Positions 8,326-16,474 are shown, counted from the stretch's first letter. The stretch: DNA of 64,000 nucleotides from Bacillota bacterium (GCA_023420115.1 JAEZWR010000026.1:124001-188000); one strand, 5' to 3'. Notes: a model not told the origin generated them from the letters alone. Translations and numbers: made by a program.

Positions 8326-8408
8326 AGCCCCCTCGGGAGCTTAAACTGTCATCCAAATCTTGAATATCAAAAATGTATTCAGTCTAAAACTAACCCGAGA
8401 CGGCTTTT
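8326..8408 (-). terminator. Long-hairpin terminator of the siderophore-binding protein gene
   Basis: Read on the minus strand, AAAGCCgtCTCGGG pairs with CCCGAGggGGCTTTTTT across about 80 nt. A second partial pairing (AGTTTTAGACTG with CAGTTTAAGCT) extends the stem. It lies about 40 bp past the stop codon at 8446. Confidence 0.65.
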
Positions 8409-8445
8409 AAATACAAATATTTTAATATTTAGCTAAATAAATCAC

Positions 8446-9468
8446 TTATCCCTTATAAACTGTGCTAAGAAGTGAATCTACAATTCTTTCAATTGAAGTA
8501 AGTCCACCAGAAATTAAATATAAATCGGCAGCATCAAGCTCATAAATTGCCCCATTCTGTCCAGCACTTGTTCCTTTAACAAGATCATTGTCACTCAAGA
8601 CATCTTGTACATCACCCTTACCTACAGCCTTGCCCCTATTCATAAAGAAAATCATATCAGGATTGGTCTTGGAAATATACTCATAATTTACTTCCTGACC
8701 ATGTGTAGAAACTTCAATATTCTCATCTGCCAGCTTATATCCCAAAAGATCATAGAAGAAGCCAAATCTTGACCCCTTACCATATGCTGAAATATTGCCG
8801 TCATTTACCATTAAGAAAAGAAGCTTCCTATCATCACTTGACACTTTCTCCTTTAGGGTATCAACCTTAACCTTTACTTCTTCAGCAAAGGCCTGAATAT
8901 CAGCCTGCTTATCAAAAATCTTGCCAACAGCCTCTGTAGTTGCCAGTGCATCTTCAAAGAATGTTTCGCTATCAGCTGCAAAATATAGTGTTGGAGCCAG
9001 CTCATGGAAATCCTTTTCAATTTTCTTCTGTCTGCCTGAGATAAACGCTAACTCTACTTTATTTTCATTTATAAGTTCAAAGTCAGGTTCTTTCATGCTA
9101 CCGGCCTCAATATAATTTGGAAAAGCTTCGAGCAAACCAGGTATATTTGCCTTTGGTCCGATTACTTTTAGATCGGTTAATCCAAGTTTCTTGAGGGTAT
9201 CAAGAATTACCATGTCGTATACAGCGATAACTTCCGGCTTCTTCTCGATGACGACTTCTTTACCCTCTTTATCCTTGATAGTCAGTGGGTATACTGTAGC
9301 TTCTGCAGCAAGCTCCGACCCCTTCTCTTGCTCCGAGCTTTCGTTGCTCACAGCCTCTTCCTTAGTCTCTGATTCACTAGCCTCACTAGCAAAAATAGAA
9401 GCCGGTGTAACAAATGTTGTGACAGACATTGCCATCATAAGCATTGCCACTAATATCTTCTTATGCAT
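8446..9468 (-). CDS. Siderophore/iron-complex ABC transporter substrate-binding protein (YclQ/FatB-like)
   Basis: A 340-residue extracellular class III binding protein. A Sec signal (about residues 1-28, ending PASIFASEAS) is followed by a Glu/Ser-rich linker (about 29-55) and the two-lobed fold: VYPLTIKDKEGKEVVIEKKPEVIAVYD at the start, IEAGSMKEPDFELINENKVELAFISGRQ in the middle, NPDMIFFMNRG and ISGGLTSIERIVDSL near the end. It lacks the lipobox Cys usual for Gram-positive binding proteins, so its anchoring is unclear. It is the last gene of the transport cluster, 222 bp after the ATPase. A TTGACA -35 (minus strand, 9654-9659) in that gap may give it its own promoter. The ligand is probably a catecholate-type siderophore such as petrobactin, inferred from the cognate YclP-like ATPase. 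Confidence 0.85.
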   Translation of the reverse strand: MHKKILVAMLMMAMSVTTFVTPASIFASEASESETKEEAVSNESSEQEKGSELAAEATVYPLTIKDKEGKEVVIEKKPEVIAVYDMVILDTLKKLGLTDLKVIGPKANIPGLLEAFPNYIEAGSMKEPDFELINENKVELAFISGRQKKIEKDFHELAPTLYFAADSETFFEDALATTEAVGKIFDKQADIQAFAEEVKVKVDTLKEKVSSDDRKLLFLMVNDGNISAYGKGSRFGFFYDLLGYKLADENIEVSTHGQEVNYEYISKTNPDMIFFMNRGKAVGKGDVQDVLSDNDLVKGTSAGQNGAIYELDAADLYLISGGLTSIERIVDSLLSTVYKG

Positions 9469-9690
9469 TATCCTTCCTCCTGCGTAAGGTATTTTTTATT
9501 CGCATCACATTTACTTCTGCAATCTCAAGTCAGAAAAAGCTACCTGAATTAAGATACTCCTATATCTATCATCCCTATATCACATACACTCTAACTATTT
9601 CACGCAAAATTATTTACAGCCTAAATTATGTTAAACTACACGAGCAAAATACATGTCAAAAGCTTTGTTATCTAGGAATTTAAATAAATA

Positions 9691-10497
9691 TCAGCTCTCT
9701 AAACCCAGTACAGTCTTTCTGTCCTCCAAACGGCACCTGCATTTGTAATACAAACAAAATTTTTGATTTTCTATGTCAACGATATCGAAATCGAAATCGA
9801 AAACATCATTTAGAATTTTGCCGCTTAATAACTCATTTTTATCACCCTTATAAATAATATCTCCGTTTTTCATAGCAATTACGTAGTCAGCATGCGCGGC
9901 AACAAAATTGAGATCATGGACTACTAAGAAAATCACCTTATCCTCTTCATCTATTAATCTAGCCAAAATATCCATTAGTTCTGCACTATGTTTGAGATCC
10001 AAATTATTCAAAGGTTCATCTAAGAAAATATACTTGGTATCCTGTGCAATAATCATCGCAATATATGCGAGCTGTCTCTGTCCTCCAGATAATTCATCTA
10101 ACCTCTTATCAGCGATATCGGATATACGTAAAAAGCCCATGGCACGTTCGACCTTCTGTCTATCCTCATCAGTCAATCTACCTTTAGAATATGGGAAGCG
10201 ACCAAACTGCACTAACTCCCTTACTGTCAGGCGAATATTTATATTATTGCTTTGACTGAGAAATGAAATCTTTCTGGCTAACTCATCTGAAGGATAAGCT
10301 TCCAAATTCTTGTCATCAATTTCAATATCCCCACTATCTCTGTCCAAGATCCTCGCAATAATATTCAACAGTGTTGATTTACCAGCACCATTGGCTCCAA
10401 CAAAAGCAACTAGTCCCCTATCCGGAAGCTCACTACTCAAGTCAGATAAAATAGTTTTTTCTCCGTAGCTTTTGCTAATATTCTTGAATCTAATCAT
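9691..10497 (-). CDS. yclP: Siderophore ABC transporter ATP-binding protein (YclP/FatE-like)
   Basis: A 268-residue ABC ATPase of the iron-siderophore type that drives uptake through the two permeases upstream. Walker A is GANGAGKST (near residue 36), the Q-loop region is SFLSQSNNINIRLTVRELVQFGRFPYSKGRLT, the signature LSGGQRQLA, Walker B YIFLDEPLNNLD and the switch His is in VVHDLNF. The segment NIRLTVRELVQFGRFPYSKGRLT and the DIENQKFCLYY ending closely resemble what I recall of B. subtilis YclP (petrobactin uptake). A short Arg/Asp-rich extension follows at the C-terminus. Third gene of the operon; the preceding permease ends 136 bp upstream. Confidence 0.92.
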   Translation of the reverse strand: MIRFKNISKSYGEKTILSDLSSELPDRGLVAFVGANGAGKSTLLNIIARILDRDSGDIEIDDKNLEAYPSDELARKISFLSQSNNINIRLTVRELVQFGRFPYSKGRLTDEDRQKVERAMGFLRISDIADKRLDELSGGQRQLAYIAMIIAQDTKYIFLDEPLNNLDLKHSAELMDILARLIDEEDKVIFLVVHDLNFVAAHADYVIAMKNGDIIYKGDKNELLSGKILNDVFDFDFDIVDIENQKFCLYYKCRCRLEDRKTVLGLES

Positions 10498-10633
10498 AAT
10501 TCACCTCAATACGAATACACCTTGAACCTATTCTCTCAATCACGCGAGTGCTTTTGCCCATAAAACTAAAACTCGCATCCATAAATCTATGCTCGCAACA
10601 TCTATTATTCCCTTATTAAAATAGCTCACAGCT

Positions 10634-11743
10634 TCAACCTCTAACTTTTCTCCTAAAACTAAATAGATTCTTAGATAAACGCCAAATCTTTTTTGTCCAC
10701 GTTCTCGGAACAAGATCCGTCTGCTTCAAAACTAGGAATAAGAAATATAGTCCTCCGAAGAAATTAATCATCACCGAAAGCTGCGTCGCATAATTCAAAA
10801 TATTTTTAAGAACGAAGCTCCCGACAGTTAGGAATAAAAATGAAATCAGACTAGCAGCGGCAATAAAATATCGATGTTCATAAGTTTTTATAACTCTGCG
10901 TGCAAGGCTAACAGCTACAATCGACAGAAAAGAAATTGGACCTATAAGGCAAACTGAAAGTGATACAAGTAGGGCAATTTTCAACAAAGTCCGCTTCATT
11001 ATTAGATCGTAATCCAGCCCCAAACTTATCGCATTATTTCTTCCTAGGTGACAAACATCCAAACTAGCATCACTACGTAAATTAATGAAAAAAAGCACCG
11101 CCGTGATAACAAAAGCTAAATATAGAAGCTCCTTATTGACCGAATTCACCGAAGCAAAAAGTCGTTCCTGCAAACCTATATACTCGTTTGGATCTAAGAC
11201 CATCGTCATAAAAGATGAAAGGCCTGAAAAAAATGTGCCTAGGATTATTCCTACAAGAACAACATAAAATATATTCCCTTTAATCTCTTTTAGTAAAAGC
11301 TGAAAAATAAGGTAAACGCTAAATACCATTACAAATAACGATATTAGAAATTCCAAGTAAATATTTATACCTGCAGAAGCTTCAAGACCAAATAGAAAGA
11401 CGATGAAAGTCTGAATGAATCTGTAAAGATTCTCCAAACCCATAACCGACGGAGTCAGTATTTGATTATTGCTTATGGTCTGAAAACTAACAGCACTATA
11501 TCCCGTACAGTAAGAAGCTATTAATATAGCAAAAATTTGAACTGCACGCCTTTTTAGAGCATACATTGGGTTATCAAAATTCAAACCATATATCAAGAAA
11601 ACGATTGAAGAAAGCAAGCTTAAACCTATGAGTAAAAAAAGCACCTGCGTTTTTTTCTCTAATTTTCTCTGATTCATATTTTTGCTTATATATGCACCGG
11701 TGACGGCTTTTGACCCCTTATTTTTCAAATCTACCTTTGTCAT
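10634..11743 (-). CDS. Siderophore ABC transporter permease 2 (FecCD family, YclO/FatC-like)
   Basis: A membrane permease of the FecCD/BtuC family, about 369 residues, with a basic N-terminal extension and nine or ten hydrophobic segments. Recognisable features are TPSVMGLENLYRFIQTF (about residue 95), the LDPNEYIGLQERLFASVNSVN loop, and the coupling region LGLDYDLIMKRTLLKIALLVS followed by GPISFLSIVAVSLARRVI, which contacts the ATPase. It pairs with the permease at 11830-13020. I prefer the ATG at 11743, preceded by AAGGTGAGT; an in-frame GTG at 11749 is possible. The end is basic (FSFRRKVRG). Confidence 0.9.
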   Translation of the reverse strand: MTKVDLKNKGSKAVTGAYISKNMNQRKLEKKTQVLFLLIGLSLLSSIVFLIYGLNFDNPMYALKRRAVQIFAILIASYCTGYSAVSFQTISNNQILTPSVMGLENLYRFIQTFIVFLFGLEASAGINIYLEFLISLFVMVFSVYLIFQLLLKEIKGNIFYVVLVGIILGTFFSGLSSFMTMVLDPNEYIGLQERLFASVNSVNKELLYLAFVITAVLFFINLRSDASLDVCHLGRNNAISLGLDYDLIMKRTLLKIALLVSLSVCLIGPISFLSIVAVSLARRVIKTYEHRYFIAAASLISFLFLTVGSFVLKNILNYATQLSVMINFFGGLYFLFLVLKQTDLVPRTWTKKIWRLSKNLFSFRRKVRG

Positions 11744-11829
11744 ACTCACCTTAATTTTCTTGCGTACTTATTGTGTACCTATTCCATATGCTATCCTAAA
11801 CATTTACGCTCAAGCAGCCGAAACCAAAA

Positions 11830-13020
11830 TTAAATCCTTCCCTTTTTTAAGTCATTTATCACCATGACAAGAAATATGGATGAACCTAAAATAGAAGCTA
11901 TAGTCGACACATTTATCTCGTATGGAAAAATAATTAGTCTCCCTAAAATGTCGGAAGCCAGTAAGAAACAAGAGCCAAGTAATAAATTTCTACTTATTGC
12001 GGACTTAATATTGTCTCCAACAAGCAAAGATACCAAATTAGGAATAACTAGGCCTACAAATGGGAGTGAGCCTACTGTGACAATAATTGAAGAACTGATT
12101 AAAGAAACTAAGATTAGTGCTATCCTCACAATTTTCTTATAAGAAAGTCCAAGATTACTTGCCATATCTCTTCCTAGACTTAGCAAGGTAAAATGATTAG
12201 CAAAAAATATTGAAATTATTATCAAAGGAATAGATAAATATAGCAATTCGTAACGACCCTGAGTTATCAATGAAAATGAACCTCTAGTCCACGACTGAAT
12301 ATTCTGCAAAATATCGAAGTTGTAGCCAACGAAACTAGTAAAGGCTTCGACAACAGCTCCGAGCATAAGGCCGATGAGAGGAATCAGAAGCTGGTTCTTC
12401 AACTTTATTTTCTCGAGTAGACCTAAGAAAAATATATTTCCAACTAGGGCAAAAGCAAAGGCTAGTAAAATCTTAATACTTATGTTTGAACTGGAAAAAA
12501 CTAAGGTAGCAATAAGTATGCCAAGCTGACACCAACTCATCGTTCCAGCTGTTGTAGGTGAAACGAAACGATTGGCACTTACACTCTGCATAATTAAGCC
12601 AGATAAGGCTAAGCCCATACCTGTTAATATAATTGCGGCAGTTCTAGGTATGCGACTTACCAAAATGATATATCTACCCTCTGATCCGCTCTTGAATAGA
12701 TCAGTGAAATTAAAATCAATGACTCCAACTGCAAGTGAAATTATCGAAAGCACTACTGTGAGCACAAGCAAGAAATATACATTTACAAGGAAGTCCAAGT
12801 TTATTTTTTTCTTTTTTCCTTGATTATTGTTGTCTCCAAGCCTTAGCGAGAATGAATCGCTGCTATCACTATCGTCACTATTATCGCCACTTAGACCACA
12901 CAACAATTTATCCTCACAAAACTGCTTATTGATCTTGCTTGATTTTACGTAATTAAATTTATGACATTTTGTTGTTACAGCTTCCCCACTTGAGGCAAAC
13001 TTATCTTTATTATCAATCAT
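11830..13020 (-). CDS. Siderophore ABC transporter permease 1 (FecCD family, YclN/FatD-like)
   Basis: First gene of the iron-uptake operon: a 396-residue FecCD permease whose membrane part (about residues 80-396) has the canonical SRIPRTAAIILTGMGLALSGLIMQ (translocation gate), VSPTTAGTMSWCQLGI, WTRGSFSLITQGRYELL, LGLSYKKIVRIALILVS and GSLPFVGLVIPNLVSLLVGD. The first roughly 75 residues are an unusual hydrophilic extension with Cys pairs and an Asp/Ser-rich patch (GDNSDDSDSSDS), absent from ordinary family members. GGAAGAA precedes the ATG, and a DtxR/IdeR-type box lies 22-40 bp upstream. With the second permease, ATPase and binding protein it forms a complete importer. Confidence 0.9.
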   Translation of the reverse strand: MIDNKDKFASSGEAVTTKCHKFNYVKSSKINKQFCEDKLLCGLSGDNSDDSDSSDSFSLRLGDNNNQGKKKKINLDFLVNVYFLLVLTVVLSIISLAVGVIDFNFTDLFKSGSEGRYIILVSRIPRTAAIILTGMGLALSGLIMQSVSANRFVSPTTAGTMSWCQLGILIATLVFSSSNISIKILLAFAFALVGNIFFLGLLEKIKLKNQLLIPLIGLMLGAVVEAFTSFVGYNFDILQNIQSWTRGSFSLITQGRYELLYLSIPLIIISIFFANHFTLLSLGRDMASNLGLSYKKIVRIALILVSLISSSIIVTVGSLPFVGLVIPNLVSLLVGDNIKSAISRNLLLGSCFLLASDILGRLIIFPYEINVSTIASILGSSIFLVMVINDLKKGRI

Positions 13021-13041
13021 TTCTTCCGGTCCTTATGAAAG

Positions 13042-13060
13042 TTAGGTTAGGCTAACATAG
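13042..13060 (-). promoter_or_regulatory. DtxR/IdeR-type iron box upstream of the siderophore operon
   Basis: The plus strand reads TTAGGTTAGGCTAACATAG, 17 of 19 identical to the DtxR/IdeR consensus TTAGGTTAGGCTAACCTAA. It sits 22-40 bp before the start codon at 13020, where it would cover the promoter or transcription start. Iron-dependent repression of the four transport genes follows by inference. Confidence 0.8.
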
Positions 13061-13448
13061 ATATTAATTTTCGTCTATGATTTAGACCGTTTTATTTTTA
13101 TTTCAAATAAATAATATAAATAACATGGTCAATATGAATGGAGAAATTAATTATTAATAAATAATTTTATAGATTATGACGAGGCGAAGTAAAGCTAAAA
13201 TTATATGCTCAAATTTTGCCAAGCTACAACAAACTACGATTAGAATATCTATTTATAAGAACCTGAACTATGAAATATTTCATCTACCTATTGCATTTAG
13301 CACCAGCCTTGTTTGATGTTGGAATATTAAACATCTCTACCAACCTTTGTTAAATTAATGCTTCTAGGTCTATACTTAAATATGTAAAATGCTAATTCGA
13401 TAGAAGATTTACTATAAAATACAAGTCTAAAATTCTACGGAGGATTCT
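13061..13448. other. 388-bp AT-rich intergenic region between divergent genes
   Basis: Divergent promoter region between the siderophore operon (leftward) and the EamA transporter gene (rightward). A minus-strand TTGACC (-35-like) occurs near 13130. No open frame with coding character and no strong hairpin was seen. Confidence 0.5.
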
Positions 13449-14396
13449 ATGTGGTTAAGTCAAGCTATCTTGTCTGCCCTTTTTGCCGGGTTAACGGCCA
13501 TACTTGCTAAACTAGGCTTAAAAAAAATCTCATCAGATTTAGTTACGGCACTGCGCTGTGCTGTAATTCTCTTGTTTTCGTGGGGAATTGTAGTAACAAG
13601 AGGTAAACTAGTAGAACTCAACACCTTAGACCCAGCTTCTTTAATTTTCCTGCTTCTATCAGGCGCAGCAACAGGAATAGCTTGGCTCAGCTACTTCAAA
13701 GCATTATCTCTTGGAGATGTAAATAAGGTTACTCCAATCGACAAATCATCAACAATTATTACCATTATCTTAGCCTTTATCCTATTTGGAGAATTCGTAG
13801 GTATACAAAAAATTGTTGCTCTGTTGCTTCTATGTATAGGGACATGGTTAATGCTCGATAAAAAAATAGGAGTATCCAAACACGCAAAATCGGCAGCTCT
13901 CCCTACTGATACCAGTTTAAAATACCAAGCAATGAATCTATTGAGGAATAGATCATTTGCAAAAATAAGCTTAAAAAAAGAACCTTATATTATCTTCGCC
14001 CTTCTATCAGCTATTTTTTCAGCCTTGACAGCAATTCTCGGCAAAGTCGCAGTAAGTCGCATTGACTCAGACTTAGCAACTGCAATTCGCACAATCGTCG
14101 TTCTTATTTTTGCCTTTATAATCATCTGGAAAAAGAAACTCTTCCATGAAATCAAACAAGTCGATAGACGCTCTGCACTATTCATTGTCCTTTCTGGTAT
14201 AAGTACAGGCTTATCTTGGATCTTCTATTATTCTGCTCTAAGTACAGGACCAGTAAGTGCAGTTCAATCCATAGATAAAATGTCCATAGCCGTCACAATT
14301 ATCTTTTCATACCTTATATTAAAAGAAAAGTTAAGTAAAAAAGCCCTCGCGGGCTTCATTACGCTACTTATCGGAACTATCCTGATAAGCTTATAA
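13449..14396 (+). CDS. EamA-family (DMT) transporter
   Basis: A 315-residue membrane transporter of two homologous EamA halves. The first (about residues 1-140) has the repeat-typical LFAGLTAILAKLGLKKISSDLVTALRC and GIAWLSYFKALSLGDVNKVTPIDKSS. The second (about 175-315) has ALLSAIFSALTAILGKVAVSRIDSDLATAIRT and GLSWIFYYSALSTGPVSAVQSIDKMS. The match of the halves shows internal duplication. A hydrophilic loop of about 35 residues joins them. GGAGGATTCT precedes the ATG. The exported metabolite is unknown. The last 60 bp of the gene also encode, on the other strand, the terminator of the C39 gene. Confidence 0.9.
   Translation: MWLSQAILSALFAGLTAILAKLGLKKISSDLVTALRCAVILLFSWGIVVTRGKLVELNTLDPASLIFLLLSGAATGIAWLSYFKALSLGDVNKVTPIDKSSTIITIILAFILFGEFVGIQKIVALLLLCIGTWLMLDKKIGVSKHAKSAALPTDTSLKYQAMNLLRNRSFAKISLKKEPYIIFALLSAIFSALTAILGKVAVSRIDSDLATAIRTIVVLIFAFIIIWKKKLFHEIKQVDRRSALFIVLSGISTGLSWIFYYSALSTGPVSAVQSIDKMSIAVTIIFSYLILKEKLSKKALAGFITLLIGTILISL
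14337..14356 (-). terminator. Terminator of the C39 gene, lying inside the 3' end of the EamA gene
   Basis: On the minus strand AAGCCCGCGAGGGCTTTTTT forms a GC-rich hairpin with a T6 tail. It is positioned about 60 bp past the stop codon of the C39 fragment (14418), within the convergent transporter gene, where it encodes the residues KKALAG. Confidence 0.7.
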
Positions 14397-14417
14397 ATAT
14401 AATTCAATTAGAAGAAC

Positions 14418-14738
14418 TCACGCGATTACTACTGCTCTCTTTCCCATCTTAACGAAGCAGTTCCAGAAAGTATTTTTATCGACATATTGCCAACCATTAA
14501 TCGCATCTGCGATCTCATATTTACCATTTCCTTGTCCAGTAACAAGCACACAATGAAGATTGGTAATAGGTTTATAATATGTCCCATTTGGCAGATACCA
14601 ACCCCAGCTAGAGTATCTAGGTGCTAAATAATCATATGTTATCCATGACATGATCTGATATCCATTGGCAAGAAGCTTGTCATACTCACTCATATTCAAA
14701 CCCGATTTAGAGACCAGTGTACCCGCACCATTTTTACT
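14418..14738 (-). pseudogene. C-terminal half of a split C39-type (papain-like) peptidase
   Basis: In this frame the protein reads SKNGAGTLVSKSGLNMSEYD..., QIMSWITYDYLAP, TNLHCVLVTGQGNGKYEIAD and ends MGKRAVVIA. This is the second half of a C39_2-type peptidase domain with the catalytic His (NLHCVLV) and the acidic residue (IADAINGW) but no catalytic Cys and no signal peptide. The open frame extends to an ATG at 14801, but upstream of 14739 it is antisense to an InlB-repeat fragment. The missing first half, with the catalytic Cys, lies at 20074-21933 and ends ...IIRAGNQLIE. Joining the two gives a continuous domain (LIE-SKNGAG), so 14739-20073 interrupts one original gene. Confidence 0.8.
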
Positions 14739-14739
14739 C

Positions 14740-14856
14740 TCGAAGAAATATACCTTCAAGGGATGGAATACAAGCCCTGATGGAAATGGAGAAAGCTTCA
14801 CATCAAGTACAATAATAAATGGCGACCTAACGGTATATGCTATTTGGGAACAATAA
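14740..14856 (+). pseudogene. 3' fragment of an InlB B-repeat (Listeria-Bacteroides repeat) surface protein
   Basis: The plus strand reads KKYTFKGWNTSPDGNGESF followed by TSSTIINGDLTVYAIWEQ and a stop. The YTFKGWNT..DG.G..F pattern and the closing LTVYAIWE are the hallmark of the InlB B-repeat found in many Gram-positive adhesins. Only about 38 codons remain, and no matching gene precedes them: immediately to the left is the oppositely oriented C39 fragment. It marks the left end of the segment inserted into the C39 gene. Confidence 0.75.
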
Positions 14857-14912
14857 CAAAAATACGCAAAGGATTTATATACCTTAATTTTTCTTTTAAA
14901 TCTTTGGTTATA

Positions 14913-15170
14913 TCAACACTCATATATAACGCCTTCACTCATCAGTATTTCTATTGCATCATCAACCATAGAAATATCAACCTCATTATCATACTTCTTA
15001 TAAAAAGATAAAATATCATATTTTGATAAAATCTTGTTATTAAAATAAAACCACAGTTCTTTTGTAATTAAATCTACTTCTATAGCAGAATTGTTCTTAG
15101 TATTAAATATTACCAACCCGTTATTAACTTCTGCATGTCTACAGTATTTATTTTTTCTATATCTAGTCAT
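14913..15170 (-). CDS. PqqD-like RiPP precursor recognition protein
   Basis: A small protein of about 85 residues with the PqqD/RRE pattern: basic N-terminus, LVIFNTKNNSAIEVDLITKELWFYF (beta-hairpin followed by helix), then ILSFYKKYD and DDAIEILMSEGVIYEC (winged-helix C-terminal part). PqqD-type proteins bind the leader of a ribosomal peptide and present it to the radical SAM enzyme. The ATG at 15170 overlaps the end of the radical SAM gene (ATGACTAG), so the two are translationally coupled; an in-frame GTG at 15179 is an alternative. Last gene of the RiPP cluster. The assignment rests on length, secondary-structure pattern and context. Confidence 0.7.
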   Translation of the reverse strand: MTRYRKNKYCRHAEVNNGLVIFNTKNNSAIEVDLITKELWFYFNNKILSKYDILSFYKKYDNEVDISMVDDAIEILMSEGVIYEC

Positions 15171-16248
15171 TACTTTCACACTTATCCAATTCTTCTTTAA
15201 ACATTCTACACATAGTCATTTCAGTATCTATATTAGGATTTATAAGTAAATGACATGGATAACACTCCTTCTTCAAATATTTACATTGATTGCAAGGCTT
15301 AATTCGTTCATAGAAAGAGTCAGAATAATATTTAGAAAACGGAGTTACAAATTTTTCGTTTAACCAAATAGATTCGAATGTATTATCTAATAAAGAATAT
15401 TTACCTCTTAAAGATAAATCTAAATTTCTTTCTCGATCACAAGGATAAATATTACCTTTGTTATCTAAAAAGGCGAAACTTGCTCCTGCTCCGCATCCAT
15501 GATTAACCGTTGGAAACTCTTTGTGTAAAACTTTATTTACATAATCTATTGCTAAAGGTCTGACAAATTTCGGTGTTATTTCTAATTTATCCTTTATAGA
15601 AGAGTACCTATTTGCAATAGTATTAATAATAATAAAATTCTGCTCTATTGAAGTTGATAAGCCTTTTCCAACACCATTACCTTCTTCTATGAATTCTAAA
15701 ATATTTAAAGAATCAATATTGTGATTGATACATAAATCTATCATTTCATCAATCTTGTTAAAATTATGACTAGTCGCGACAAAATTTATAGTTATTTTTG
15801 TTTTACACTCTTTATGTATTTGCTTATATTTATTAATACTTTTTATTCTAGAAATAATCGTATTAAATACTTTTTTCCCTCTTATTTGATCATTCGTTAA
15901 CGGATCTGGTCCTTCTAAACTAAGTACAATATTATCTAAAAATTCAAGACACAATACTTCATTTAAATTCCTTTCATTTAACAATAAACCATTACTATTA
16001 AATCCAAAATGAATTTGCTTTTTGTTTAAATACCTTAATATATCAATAAAATCTTTATGTACTATTGGTTCTCCACCGAGAAAGCTAATTCCATCAATTG
16101 GTATTTTTTCATCTATGTTTTCTATAATATGAATAAATTCTTCAAGATTAATTTCAGAATTGGAGTTATCTAAATAATCACCATTAATACAATGTTCACA
16201 CATCAAATTACATTTATAAGTTATATCCCACTTCAACCATAAAGACAT
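15163..16248 (-). CDS. Radical SAM/SPASM RiPP maturase
   Basis: A 361-residue radical SAM enzyme. Near the N-terminus is the [4Fe-4S]-SAM motif CxxxCxxC (Cys13, 17, 20 in KCNLMCEHC), followed by ISFLGGEPIVH (SAM-binding GGEP). The C-terminal SPASM region has seven or more Cys: GCGAG, GNIYPCDRE, KPCNQCKYLKKECYPC and MCRMF, enough for two auxiliary clusters. This layout is typical of sactipeptide/ranthipeptide and other peptide maturases. A strong AGAGGGGG ribosome binding site precedes the ATG. It lies 88 bp downstream of a Cys-rich precursor gene, overlaps a PqqD-like gene and is downstream of two ABC exporters. Thioether or other radical cross-linking of the precursor is inferred. Confidence 0.9.
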   Translation of the reverse strand: MSLWLKWDITYKCNLMCEHCINGDYLDNSNSEINLEEFIHIIENIDEKIPIDGISFLGGEPIVHKDFIDILRYLNKKQIHFGFNSNGLLLNERNLNEVLCLEFLDNIVLSLEGPDPLTNDQIRGKKVFNTIISRIKSINKYKQIHKECKTKITINFVATSHNFNKIDEMIDLCINHNIDSLNILEFIEEGNGVGKGLSTSIEQNFIIINTIANRYSSIKDKLEITPKFVRPLAIDYVNKVLHKEFPTVNHGCGAGASFAFLDNKGNIYPCDRERNLDLSLRGKYSLLDNTFESIWLNEKFVTPFSKYYSDSFYERIKPCNQCKYLKKECYPCHLLINPNIDTEMTMCRMFKEELDKCESND

Positions 16249-16272
16249 TACGATTCCCCCTCTAAATAAAAA

Positions 16273-16474
16273 TGGATATTTGTAGAAATTTGAAAATGCT
16301 TAAATTTATATATTTGTGTTACTTAACTATTTAAATTCATCTAGGACCATTGCATCCATTACAAGAATTAGATCCACCGCCACAGGCATTATTAGGTACA
16401 GATACTCTTCTAATTTTTATAGGAACAATTTTAATCATATTGATGTTTCTCCTTTCTCCATCTACAAATATCCA
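16273..16474. repeat. 14-bp perfect inverted repeats flanking the RiPP precursor gene
   Basis: TGGATATTTGTAGA occurs on the plus strand at 16273-16286 and on the minus strand at 16461-16474, bracketing the 33-codon precursor gene (16337-16438). The copies are 174 bp apart and identical over 14 bases, with no extension beyond. The right copy precedes the precursor ribosome binding site; the left copy precedes that of the radical SAM gene. The pair could be a regulatory site, mRNA structure or recombination site. Confidence 0.6.
16337..16438 (-). CDS. Cys/Gly-rich RiPP precursor peptide (33 residues)
   Basis: A short gene of 33 codons plus stop. The first 18 residues form a basic, Ile/Val-rich leader without a double-glycine site (it begins MIKIVPIKIRR). 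The last 15 residues, CGGGSNSCNGCNGPR, form a Cys/Gly/Asn/Ser core with three Cys. AAAGGAG lies about 10 bases before the ATG. Position directly upstream of the radical SAM maturase and PqqD-like genes, composition and the ribosome binding site together support a modified-peptide precursor. Three Cys with nearby small residues suit sulfur-to-carbon thioether formation by a SPASM enzyme, but the actual modification is unknown and I cannot assign it to a named precursor family. Its N-terminal segment would be the contact for the PqqD-like protein. Confidence 0.75.
   Translation of the reverse strand: MIKIVPIKIRRVSVPNNACGGGSNSCNGCNGPR

Noticed and set aside
14739..14801. N-terminal 21 codons (MKLSPFPSGLVF...) of the C39 C-terminal fragment
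   Set aside because: This stretch is the antisense of the InlB-repeat fragment and has no homology to C39 enzymes, so the real fragment starts at about 14738.
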